Shown piece by piece: positions 56,555-64,000 of a stretch of 64,000 bases of DNA. Both the position numbers and the translations under genes were made by a program. This stretch comes from Parabacteroides sp. Marseille-P3160 (GTDB taxonomy: Bacteria; Bacteroidota; Bacteroidia; Bacteroidales; Tannerellaceae). The stretch covers positions 3,899,625-3,963,624 of the forward strand of contig NZ_LT799418.1 of the NCBI RefSeq assembly GCF_900162725.1, given 5' to 3'. Within the stretch, counting starts at the first letter, position 1, and each line of letters begins with the position of its first letter. The notes beneath the pieces were generated by a model, which saw only the letters and a program-made list of their open reading frames with translations, ran no database searches and was not told where the DNA came from.

Positions 56555-57742
56555 ATGAAAACAAGAAAATATTTAAAAGAATGGGCAGAAAAATATCGAC
56601 AGGATTTGGTAAGTGATATTTTGCCATTTTGGATGAAATATGGTTTGGATCAGATAAACGGAGGTATATATACATGCCTTGACCACAAGGGACAGCTTAT
56701 GGACAGTACAAAATCAGTCTGGTTTCAGGGGCGATTTGCGTTTGTCTGTGCTTTTGCCTATAATAACATTGAAAAGAAAGCGGAATGGTTATCAGCAGCC
56801 CATCAAACTATCGAATTTATCGAAAAATACTGTTTTGATACTGATGGTCGAATGTTTTTCGAAGTTACAGCGACAGGAATTCCATTAAGAAAAAGACGCT
56901 ATATATTTTCCGAAACATTCGCGATCATTGCGATGGCTGAATATGCAATCGCTTCGGGAGATAGGACCTATGCAAAAAAAGCGTTAGAACTCTTCAAGAG
57001 AACGCAATCTTTCATAACAACACCAGGAATGTTGCCGGATAAATATACTCAGAATCTAAAACTAAAAGGACATTCGTTGACGATGATTTTGATCAATACG
57101 GCCAGTCGGATACGTGCAGCAATAAAAGATCCGGTTTTAGATATACAAATTGAAGAGTCGATACAATCAATTAAAAATGACTTTTTACATGTGGAATTCA
57201 AAGCTTTACTCGAAACTGTAAATATAAACGGTGGATTTGTTGATACCATAATGGGCAGAACTATTAATCCTGGACATTGTATTGAAACAGCATGGTTTAT
57301 TCTGGAAGAAGCAAAATATAGAAATTGGGATAAGAAACTAATTGAATTAGGTACTACAATACTTGAATGGTCTTGGGACTGGGGTTGGGACAAAAAATAT
57401 GGAGGAATAAATAATTTTAGAGATTGCAAGAACTTTCCAGCCCAGGATTATTCTCATGATATGAAATTCTGGTGGCCTCATACAGAGGCTATTATTGCCA
57501 CTCTCTATGCTTTTGAAGCAACAAGAGATGAAAAGTACTTAGCTATGCATCAGCAAATAAGCGAATATACGTACAAACATTTTCCCGACAAAGAATATGG
57601 AGAATGGTATGGTTATCTACATTTTGATGGCAGCGTTTCCCAATCTGCAAAAGGAAATCTTTTCAAAGGACCTTTTCACATCCCTCGTATGATGATAAAA
57701 TCATACATGATATGTAATGAAATAATAAAAAGAATGACATAA
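56555..57742 (+). CDS. nanE: AGE-family N-acylglucosamine 2-epimerase
   Basis: 395 residues, alpha/alpha-barrel AGE family. Visible motifs include FWMKYGLDQINGGIYTCLDHKGQL near residue 24, KSVWFQGRF near 52, GHCIETAWFILEE near 245, WWPHTEAI near 310 and GEWYGYLHFDG near 353. It converts N-acetylmannosamine, the lyase product, to N-acetylglucosamine, as in the B. fragilis nan pathway. It is a eukaryote-like AGE enzyme rather than the phosphate-dependent NanE. The next gene is a SusC-like receptor; no nanT transporter lies between. Confidence 0.92.
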   Translation: MKTRKYLKEWAEKYRQDLVSDILPFWMKYGLDQINGGIYTCLDHKGQLMDSTKSVWFQGRFAFVCAFAYNNIEKKAEWLSAAHQTIEFIEKYCFDTDGRMFFEVTATGIPLRKRRYIFSETFAIIAMAEYAIASGDRTYAKKALELFKRTQSFITTPGMLPDKYTQNLKLKGHSLTMILINTASRIRAAIKDPVLDIQIEESIQSIKNDFLHVEFKALLETVNINGGFVDTIMGRTINPGHCIETAWFILEEAKYRNWDKKLIELGTTILEWSWDWGWDKKYGGINNFRDCKNFPAQDYSHDMKFWWPHTEAIIATLYAFEATRDEKYLAMHQQISEYTYKHFPDKEYGEWYGYLHFDGSVSQSAKGNLFKGPFHIPRMMIKSYMICNEIIKRMT

Positions 57743-57855
57743 GAAAAAACAGTTAACCGATTTCCAAGATAGATCATTAAATATATCAATCAATATTACT
57801 ATAGCTATAAGTTTTTTACCCTTATTATTGTTTAACTTCATTAAAATTTTAATTT

Positions 57856-60800
57856 ATGCAAAAACTGTTACTTGTATTAGTTATTCTCAGCATATCGATA
57901 TGTGCGCTGGGGCAAAACAAAACAATCACAGGTTTCGTATTTGATAATAAAAACGAACCTTCGGTTGGAGCAAGTGTCAAAGAGGTTGGCACAATCAATG
58001 GAACGATGGTTGATGTCGATGGCTCATTCTCATTAACTCTAAAAGGAGAAAACAGTAAAATTAGTGTGTCATTTATTGGCTTTAAAGAACAGATTATTAC
58101 TGTTGGAACAAAAAAAGAGTTTAGAATCCAACTGGAAGAAGATTCCAGAGTGCTAGACGAAATTGTTGTAACTGGTTATGGAGGATCACAGTTGCGCACC
58201 AAAGTGACAAATTCCATAGCAAAAGTAAAAGATGAAACGCTAAAACAAGGTCTTTTTTCCAATCCGGCTCAAGCTCTATCTGGAGCTGTTGCCGGCTTAT
58301 CTGTAAGCCAAACATCTGGTAATCCTGGAAGTACTCCAACATTAGTTCTACGAGGAGGTACTAACTTTGATGGCTCTGGTTCTCCTCTGATTTTAATAGA
58401 CGGACAAGTCCGCAGTTCCTTGAGCGATATCAATCCAGATGATATAGAATCCATGGAGGTCTTGAAAGACGCAGGAGCTACCGCTATTTATGGTGCACGG
58501 GCAAACAATGGGGTCGTATTAGTCACTACCAAACGAGGAAAAGCAGGTCAGACAGAGGTTAACCTAAAAACCAAGGTTGGATTGAATTATTTTCATGACT
58601 CTTATGATTTTATGAATGCACGTGACTATATCTATTGGATGCGCACAGGCTATATGAATGCATACACAGGAAACAAAACCCATCCGGATGGCTCTGCTGT
58701 AAAGCAATGGTCTAGTTTGAGCGGTCTTACTACGGCAACCCCATACGGAACAGGTAATTTATATTGGGCTGATGCTGCTAAAACCATCCCTTTGGATGGA
58801 AATAAAAGCAGTTCTGCGATCTGGAGCACCATGAAATATAGTGACGATCTGGCATTTCTTCTTAATCAGGGTTGGGAAACAATGATAGACCCCGTATATG
58901 GAGATAAACTGATTTTCAAAAACACAAGTATTGCTGATTTTAATATTGAGACTCCGACTCTTTCTCAGGATTACAACCTGAGTGTAAATGGAGGCAATGA
59001 AAAAGGGCATTATTATGCAGGATTAGGATATAATCGTAGCGAAGGAACAGCTGTTGGCAACTGGTATCAGCGCGTTACATTCACTTTCAATGCCGATTAT
59101 AAGTTAAAAGAATGGTTGACTTCATCCTCTAATTTCAATTTTGCAGACGCTAAATGGTATGGGCTATCGCCCACTCAAACCGCGGAAGCTAACTATTTTT
59201 CACGGGTATTATCTCTTCCTCCTACATTTCGGGGCTACAATGCTAATGGTGAAATGCTGTTAGGTAATAATTCAGGTGACGGGAATCAGCAATATAATCT
59301 TGATGCTTTCCATCGTGACCTGAATACAGATAAGTTTACTATGAACCAGTCTTTTACTATAAACTTTATGAAAGACCTTTCATTGAAGCTGGGAACCATC
59401 TGGTATTTTGCAGAAGATAAGCAGGAATCGTTCAATAAAGATTATATGACTTCTCCCGGTAATTATAATACCGCACATAATACTTCTGCTTATTTCGACC
59501 GGGTTTTAGATCAGACTTATAACGCTGTATTAAACTACAAGAATCAGATTAATGAGAATCATTATCTGGATGCCATGGCTGGTTTTGAATATTACGACTC
59601 TTATGACAAAGGTTTTTCTGCATCAGGTTCGGGTTCCCCTCTTGAGGATTTTATGGATCTGGAATATACTTCTACGGAAGAAGGAAAACGTAGTATCGAC
59701 TCATGGCATTCGCGCCAGCGTATCATGTCTTTTTTTGGCCGGATAAATTACGATTACCAGGCCAAATACTTGCTTTCGTTTGTTGTCAGAAAAGATGGAT
59801 ATTCAAAATTAGCGGAAGATAATCGCTGGGGTGTATTTCCCGGAATATCGGCAGGCTGGGTGTTTAGTAAGGAGAATTTTATGGAAAAGATGAAAGATGT
59901 GGTTTCTTTTGCAAAACTCCGAGCCAGCTTTGGACTGAATGGGAATGTTAACCCGAGTTGGGTAGGCAATTATACCATACAGGGTTCTTACGGAACTACA
60001 ACCAACTATGATGGAGCTCTTGCTTTGGGGCTGGGTAGCATCCCAAATCCTTACTTGAAATGGGAAAAATCGAAAACCACAGAAGTTGGCTTGGATATGG
60101 GATTTCTCAACAATCGCATCACGGCTAATCTGGGTTATTACACACGCTTGACAAGTGATAAGTATGCCAGTATTACTGTACCGTCTACTTCGGGAGTAAG
60201 CTCTATTACTTCTAATAATGGAGAGTATCAGAATCAGGGATTTGAATTTGAATTAGGCTTCAAAGTTCTTGACAGAAAAGATTGGAAATGGAATATCAAT
60301 TGGAATGGCGCCGTTGCAAGCAGCAAGGTTATATCTTTACCTTACAATGGATTGTCTAACAACCGTCAAAGTGCTTACCAAGTATACAGCGGTAATGGTG
60401 ATGAATTAATCTGGGTAGGCGGATATCAGGAAGGGCAACGCCCCGGCGATATTTATATGTTTATAGCTGAGGGTATATACAAATCGGAAGATGAAATACC
60501 TGATGGTTTAATAGACATCACAAGTGGAAACAACGGTTCTAGTGGACGACCTTTGTACGGAGGCACAGCGGGCTATAATAAATTGACTGCTACACAGAAA
60601 GCAAACGCATTGAAAATAGAGCCCGGTGATGTAAAATGGAAAGATGTGAATGGAGACGGAGTTATAGATAATTATGATATGGTAAAGATCGGCAACCTTA
60701 GACCGAAGTTTACAGGAGGATTCAATACTAATGTACGTTGGAAAGACCTAAGTTTATCTGCCCGATTCGATTATGCCTTGGGATTTTGGGCTATAGATTA

Positions 60801-61188
60801 TAAAACCATGTGGATAATGTCTTGTGCTCAAGGAACCTACAATACAATATCCGAAACATTTGATACATGGAGTATTGATAATCCAGATGCAAAATTTCCA
60901 ACTTATGTATGGGCTGACCAATTAGGAAAAAGAAATTATTGCCGTGAGTCATCTATTTTTGCTTATAGAGGAGATTATTTGGCTTTCCGTGAAGTTAGCT
61001 TGTCATATAAACTTCCTTCTCAATGGATACAAAAAGCTAAACTATCAAATGTTGAAGTATCTGTTACAGGACAAAATTTGGGTTATCTGACTGCAGCCAA
61101 GCACTTATTCTCTCCGGAACAATCTAGTAACAATGGTGGATATCCATTGCCACGTACTATTATTTTCGGTTTAAACGTAACTTTCTAA
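57856..61188 (+). CDS. SusC/RagA-family TonB-dependent receptor (NanO-like)
   Basis: 1110 residues. A signal peptide (MQKLLLVLVILSISICALGQ), a carboxypeptidase-regulatory-like domain (about 24-95: ITGFVFDNKNEPSVGASVKEVG), a TonB plug (LDEIVVTGYG near 97; DVESMEVLKDA-like DDIESMEVLKDAGATAIYGARANNGVVLVTTKRGKAG near 195) and a 22-strand barrel ending with the terminal phenylalanine (GLNVTF). No STN domain is visible. It imports sialic acid or sialylated glycans across the outer membrane with its SusD partner, which follows 11 bp later. Confidence 0.93.
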   Translation: MQKLLLVLVILSISICALGQNKTITGFVFDNKNEPSVGASVKEVGTINGTMVDVDGSFSLTLKGENSKISVSFIGFKEQIITVGTKKEFRIQLEEDSRVLDEIVVTGYGGSQLRTKVTNSIAKVKDETLKQGLFSNPAQALSGAVAGLSVSQTSGNPGSTPTLVLRGGTNFDGSGSPLILIDGQVRSSLSDINPDDIESMEVLKDAGATAIYGARANNGVVLVTTKRGKAGQTEVNLKTKVGLNYFHDSYDFMNARDYIYWMRTGYMNAYTGNKTHPDGSAVKQWSSLSGLTTATPYGTGNLYWADAAKTIPLDGNKSSSAIWSTMKYSDDLAFLLNQGWETMIDPVYGDKLIFKNTSIADFNIETPTLSQDYNLSVNGGNEKGHYYAGLGYNRSEGTAVGNWYQRVTFTFNADYKLKEWLTSSSNFNFADAKWYGLSPTQTAEANYFSRVLSLPPTFRGYNANGEMLLGNNSGDGNQQYNLDAFHRDLNTDKFTMNQSFTINFMKDLSLKLGTIWYFAEDKQESFNKDYMTSPGNYNTAHNTSAYFDRVLDQTYNAVLNYKNQINENHYLDAMAGFEYYDSYDKGFSASGSGSPLEDFMDLEYTSTEEGKRSIDSWHSRQRIMSFFGRINYDYQAKYLLSFVVRKDGYSKLAEDNRWGVFPGISAGWVFSKENFMEKMKDVVSFAKLRASFGLNGNVNPSWVGNYTIQGSYGTTTNYDGALALGLGSIPNPYLKWEKSKTTEVGLDMGFLNNRITANLGYYTRLTSDKYASITVPSTSGVSSITSNNGEYQNQGFEFELGFKVLDRKDWKWNINWNGAVASSKVISLPYNGLSNNRQSAYQVYSGNGDELIWVGGYQEGQRPGDIYMFIAEGIYKSEDEIPDGLIDITSGNNGSSGRPLYGGTAGYNKLTATQKANALKIEPGDVKWKDVNGDGVIDNYDMVKIGNLRPKFTGGFNTNVRWKDLSLSARFDYALGFWAIDYKTMWIMSCAQGTYNTISETFDTWSIDNPDAKFPTYVWADQLGKRNYCRESSIFAYRGDYLAFREVSLSYKLPSQWIQKAKLSNVEVSVTGQNLGYLTAAKHLFSPEQSSNNGGYPLPRTIIFGLNVTF

Positions 61189-61199
61189 ATTGATAAAAT

Positions 61200-62756
61200 A
61201 TGAAAAAGATATTATATAGCCTTTCCATGATAGTAGGTCTTATTTTTACATCATGTGATGCCTTGGACCTATCACCGGAAGATTACTATGGTAGTGGAAA
61301 TTTTTGGAAAAACACATCACAGGTAGATGGATATATGAATGGGTTGAATTCTTATTTGAGAAGCAATTACAGTATGTTTTATGTCTTGGGTGAACTTCGT
61401 GGAGGAAACCAGCGTATCGGTACCTCTTCGTTGAATACCAGTTTGGATTATTCTGTCATTCGTTCGCAACTACTTACTAAGGATAATACAGGGATAAGTA
61501 ATTGGAACGGGTTATACTCATCTATTATGCGCATAAATTTAGCTATTTCGGAATTGGAAAAAGAAACTAATTTTCTCAGCGAAAGCGAAAAAAATTACTA
61601 CCTAGGCCAAGCTTACGGTTTAAGAGCCCTGCATTACTTTATGCTATATAGAACCTACGGAGGCGTTCCAATCGTCACCGAAGTAGAAATATTAAACGGA
61701 AAAGTTACAGCCGAGAAGTTCTATGTAGAAAGGGCAACTCCTCAGGCTACAATGAGTTTTCTAAAAGAAGATATAGCAAAATCGGAAAGTTACTTTGGAT
61801 CAAATGTAACAATTAATAAGAATAAATGGTCTAAATATGCGACATTGATGTTGAAAGCAGAAATCTATATGTGGGCTGCTAAGGTTTCTATCACCGATTA
61901 TACTGCTACCGGGCAGGCGGACTTGTCTATTGCCAAAACTGCTTTGAATGAGATAATCGGAAAATTTAGTCTATTAAGTAATTTTGAAAGCATTTTCTCT
62001 ACTTCTAACAAAGAAAGCTCAGAAGTTATTTTCACTTTACATTTTGCAGATAATGAAGCAACTAACTGGGGAGGGATGTTCTTGTATCAGGATGCTGTGT
62101 TTATTAATCAGGTATATGGGAGAAATGGAGAAAAGATCACAGGAGATAGTCTCAATCTGAAAGGTACAGGAGGTGTATTCCGCCATGAATATGTTGAAGA
62201 TTTCTGGAAAACATATGATGCGGAAGATACTCGTCGGGACGCGACATTCCTTGAGTATTATCAAAGTAAAAGCAGTTCGGGAGAGTTGAGTAATTTCGGT
62301 TGCGTTATGTTAAAAGGAGTTGGTTCAATAAACTCTAACAACAATCATATCTACGATAGTGATATTATTATTTACCGCTATGCAGATGCTTTATTAATGA
62401 TGGCCGAGTGTGAGAATGGCTTGGGTAATCCTTGTGCCTCCTATATTAATCAAATACGTCAACGTGCCTACGGAAGTAATTATCCCGGGCATGAATATAC
62501 AGAAGGCACATACGCAGAAAACGAATTGGCCATTTTACATGAACGGGATAAAGAATTCGTTTGGGAAGGTAAACGTTGGTTCGATGTTGTACGTATGCAC
62601 GATTCAAATAATAAATCACTGGCTTTTTCGAATAGCGGTAATTATCCTTCAACTTCTCCTCTGCTAAATCAAGATGAGGCCTATAAATTGCTTTGGCCTG
62701 TAGATGCAAGCACATTAAATGTAAACCCACTGCTCAAGCAAACACCGGGATATTAA
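61200..62756 (+). CDS. SusD/RagB-family surface glycan-binding lipoprotein (NanU-like)
   Basis: 518 residues. A lipoprotein signal with cysteine at 19 (GLIFTSCDALDLSPEDYY) and an alpha-helical TPR fold: DGYMNGLNSYLRSNYSMFYVLGELRGGN, AQATYGLRALHYFMLYRTYGGVPIV-like YYLGQAYGLRALHYFMLYRTYGGVPIV near 140, and the terminal ERDKEFVWEGKRWFDVVRMHDSN near 445. It caps the SusC channel and binds the ligand. B. fragilis and Tannerella have equivalent sialic-acid proteins (NanU); substrate here is inferred from neighbours. Confidence 0.93.
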   Translation: MKKILYSLSMIVGLIFTSCDALDLSPEDYYGSGNFWKNTSQVDGYMNGLNSYLRSNYSMFYVLGELRGGNQRIGTSSLNTSLDYSVIRSQLLTKDNTGISNWNGLYSSIMRINLAISELEKETNFLSESEKNYYLGQAYGLRALHYFMLYRTYGGVPIVTEVEILNGKVTAEKFYVERATPQATMSFLKEDIAKSESYFGSNVTINKNKWSKYATLMLKAEIYMWAAKVSITDYTATGQADLSIAKTALNEIIGKFSLLSNFESIFSTSNKESSEVIFTLHFADNEATNWGGMFLYQDAVFINQVYGRNGEKITGDSLNLKGTGGVFRHEYVEDFWKTYDAEDTRRDATFLEYYQSKSSSGELSNFGCVMLKGVGSINSNNNHIYDSDIIIYRYADALLMMAECENGLGNPCASYINQIRQRAYGSNYPGHEYTEGTYAENELAILHERDKEFVWEGKRWFDVVRMHDSNNKSLAFSNSGNYPSTSPLLNQDEAYKLLWPVDASTLNVNPLLKQTPGY

Positions 62757-62800
62757 AACATATTTGTTGGGAATATAAACCGATTCTTGGCTGTTAAATA

Positions 62801-62849
62801 ATCAGAATGTAGTAGAAGTCTATTCAAAAAGTCTTTTACTACATCTGAT
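62801..62849. terminator. Hairpin between the susD-like and sialidase genes
   Basis: ATCAGAATGTAGTAGAAGTC and its near-reverse complement ending at 62849 form a long imperfect stem. No T-run follows, so partial termination or mRNA processing is more plausible than a full stop. It lies 45 bp after the SusD stop and 65 bp before the sialidase start. Confidence 0.5.
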
Positions 62850-62914
62850 TCCCACTTAATTTCCATAAAGAGTTTTATTTTTATAGAATCAAAATAGAAA
62901 TACCGATTAATATC

Positions 62915-64000
62915 ATGAGAAAACTAATATCTTGTTTTTATTTACTACTTATATTTGTTACATACATCGGAGCCCAAGAAATTGTACAGATAAAGCACCC
63001 TCGGCTTCCCATCCTTATCGACAGGCAGGATAACATATTGTTTTATCTGCGTGTAAACACGGATATACTGAACAGCAAGATATTGAATAATGTGACAGTA
63101 AGCTTCGATAAGGAAATAAATCCTAATGAAATAAAAGCGGTAAAACTATATTACAGTGGCATTGAAAACGTGCAAAGAAAAGGGAAAGAATATTTTTCTC
63201 CTGTACAATATATATCTAGAGATATACCTGGTAAGACATTGGCGGCTAACACTTCTTATTCAATAAAAAAATCAGAGGTTACCTCTATAAAAAACGAAAT
63301 AACATTATCAGCCGATCAAAACATGATAGGCGGTATAAACTATTTCTGGATCAGTATCGAAATGCATCCTCAAGCCTCAATACATTCTCAGATAAGAGCA
63401 CAGATAAAAGAAATAATTATAGATGGAAAACCTGTTTTAAATCGACCGGATAAAAAGACAACCTATTATCTTGGTGTAGGTGTTCGTCACGCAGGAGATG
63501 ACGGGGTTGCAGCATATCGTATACCGGGCATGGCGACATCTAACAAAGGCACATTACTGGCAGTTTACGATGCGAGGTATAATAATAGCTCTGATTTACA
63601 GGAATATATCGACATAGGCTTGAGCAGAAGTACCGATGGAGGTCAAACATGGGAGCCTATGCGTATACCAATAAAATTTGAGGAATATGGAGGGTTGCCA
63701 AAAGCACAAAATGGAGTTGGAGATCCAGCAATACTGGTGGATAAAAAAAGCGGGACAATCTGGATTGTTGCCGTATGGACACACGGCATGGGAAATGGCC
63801 GCGCATGGTTCAATTCTCAACAAGGGATGACTATAGATAAAACCGCACAATTGGTAATGGCTAAGAGTGATGATGATGGTAAAACATGGTCTGAACCTAT
63901 TAATATTACCGAACAGCTAAAACAGCCTGAATGGTCCTTTTTGCTGCAGGGTCCCGGAAATGGTATTACGATGGAAGACGGAACAATTGTCTTTGCCAAT
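62915..64000 (+). CDS. Sialidase (exo-alpha-sialidase, GH33), 3' end outside the window
   Basis: 362 codons are present from ATG 62915 to the last base, with an open frame. A signal peptide (MRKLISCFYLLLIFVTYIGAQ) and a beta-sandwich N-terminal domain (about 22-175) precede the six-bladed sialidase domain. YRIPGM near residue 198 is the (F/Y)RIP arginine motif; two Asp boxes, STDGGQTW and SDDDGKTW, follow. It would release terminal sialic acid from host glycans for the downstream import and catabolism genes in this locus. The remaining Asp boxes and catalytic Tyr/Glu would lie beyond the window. Confidence 0.92.
   Translation, partial: MRKLISCFYLLLIFVTYIGAQEIVQIKHPRLPILIDRQDNILFYLRVNTDILNSKILNNVTVSFDKEINPNEIKAVKLYYSGIENVQRKGKEYFSPVQYISRDIPGKTLAANTSYSIKKSEVTSIKNEITLSADQNMIGGINYFWISIEMHPQASIHSQIRAQIKEIIIDGKPVLNRPDKKTTYYLGVGVRHAGDDGVAAYRIPGMATSNKGTLLAVYDARYNNSSDLQEYIDIGLSRSTDGGQTWEPMRIPIKFEEYGGLPKAQNGVGDPAILVDKKSGTIWIVAVWTHGMGNGRAWFNSQQGMTIDKTAQLVMAKSDDDGKTWSEPINITEQLKQPEWSFLLQGPGNGITMEDGTIVFAN

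Overview
The window is a chromosomal segment of a Bacteroidales bacterium, probably close to Parabacteroides/Tannerellaceae (the genus is an inference; no rRNA is present). The evidence is a SusC/SusD pair, Bacteroidetes-type promoters with a -7 box TAnnTTTG and hardly any Shine-Dalgarno sequences, a long LptF/G-type permease, a DUF3078/DUF4293/DUF4294 complement and a BamD-RpoZ gene neighbourhood.

Layout. 1-19 kb is core metabolism: the tail of an upstream gene, gcvT, an RluA-type pseudouridine synthase, an AddB-like nuclease, an MFS transporter, a pyruvate-carboxylase-B/OadA-like enzyme whose terminal biotinyl domain lacks the biotin lysine, galE, a DUF3078 protein, pyrG-yidC, and a sulfite reductase pair (cysJ-cysI). 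19-29.5 kb is an AT-rich defence island, all on the minus strand: an XRE regulator, a 1629-residue single-polypeptide (type ISP) restriction-modification enzyme, a second N6-adenine methyltransferase with a PD-(D/E)xK nuclease partner, and a RhuM protein. A truncated tyrosine-recombinase remnant lies at one end and a 15-bp imperfect direct repeat brackets the whole insert between cysI and the aspC terminator. 29.5-54.3 kb is core again: aspC, lptF/G-ribBA, a START-like protein, a CAU tRNA, the anaerobic ribonucleotide reductase nrdD-nrdG under a cobalamin riboswitch, a small secreted basic protein, a TamB-like giant, the bamD-rpoZ-DUF4293-mtgA-lipB cluster, paaK-ACT, cysK, a TrmH-like methylase, a cyclophilin, a sugar nucleotidyltransferase, and a Cys/Met PLP enzyme coupled to a LuxR-type regulator. 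54.6-64 kb is an AT-rich sialic-acid utilisation locus: a GntR/FCD regulator, N-acetylneuraminate lyase, an AGE-type epimerase, SusC, SusD and a sialidase that runs off the window end.

How it works together. cysJI (sulfite to sulfide) and cysK (sulfide to cysteine) are 33 kb apart, yet each carries a near-identical 18-bp palindrome exactly 22 bp upstream of its -7 box, which suggests a small cysteine regulon. The nan locus couples outer-membrane uptake, extracellular release and cytoplasmic breakdown of sialic acid, and its promoter has a perfect 17-bp inverted repeat reaching almost to the lyase start. Two intergenic arrays of imperfect 22-bp units (near 15.0 kb and 49.1 kb) share a period and a general design but not a sequence.
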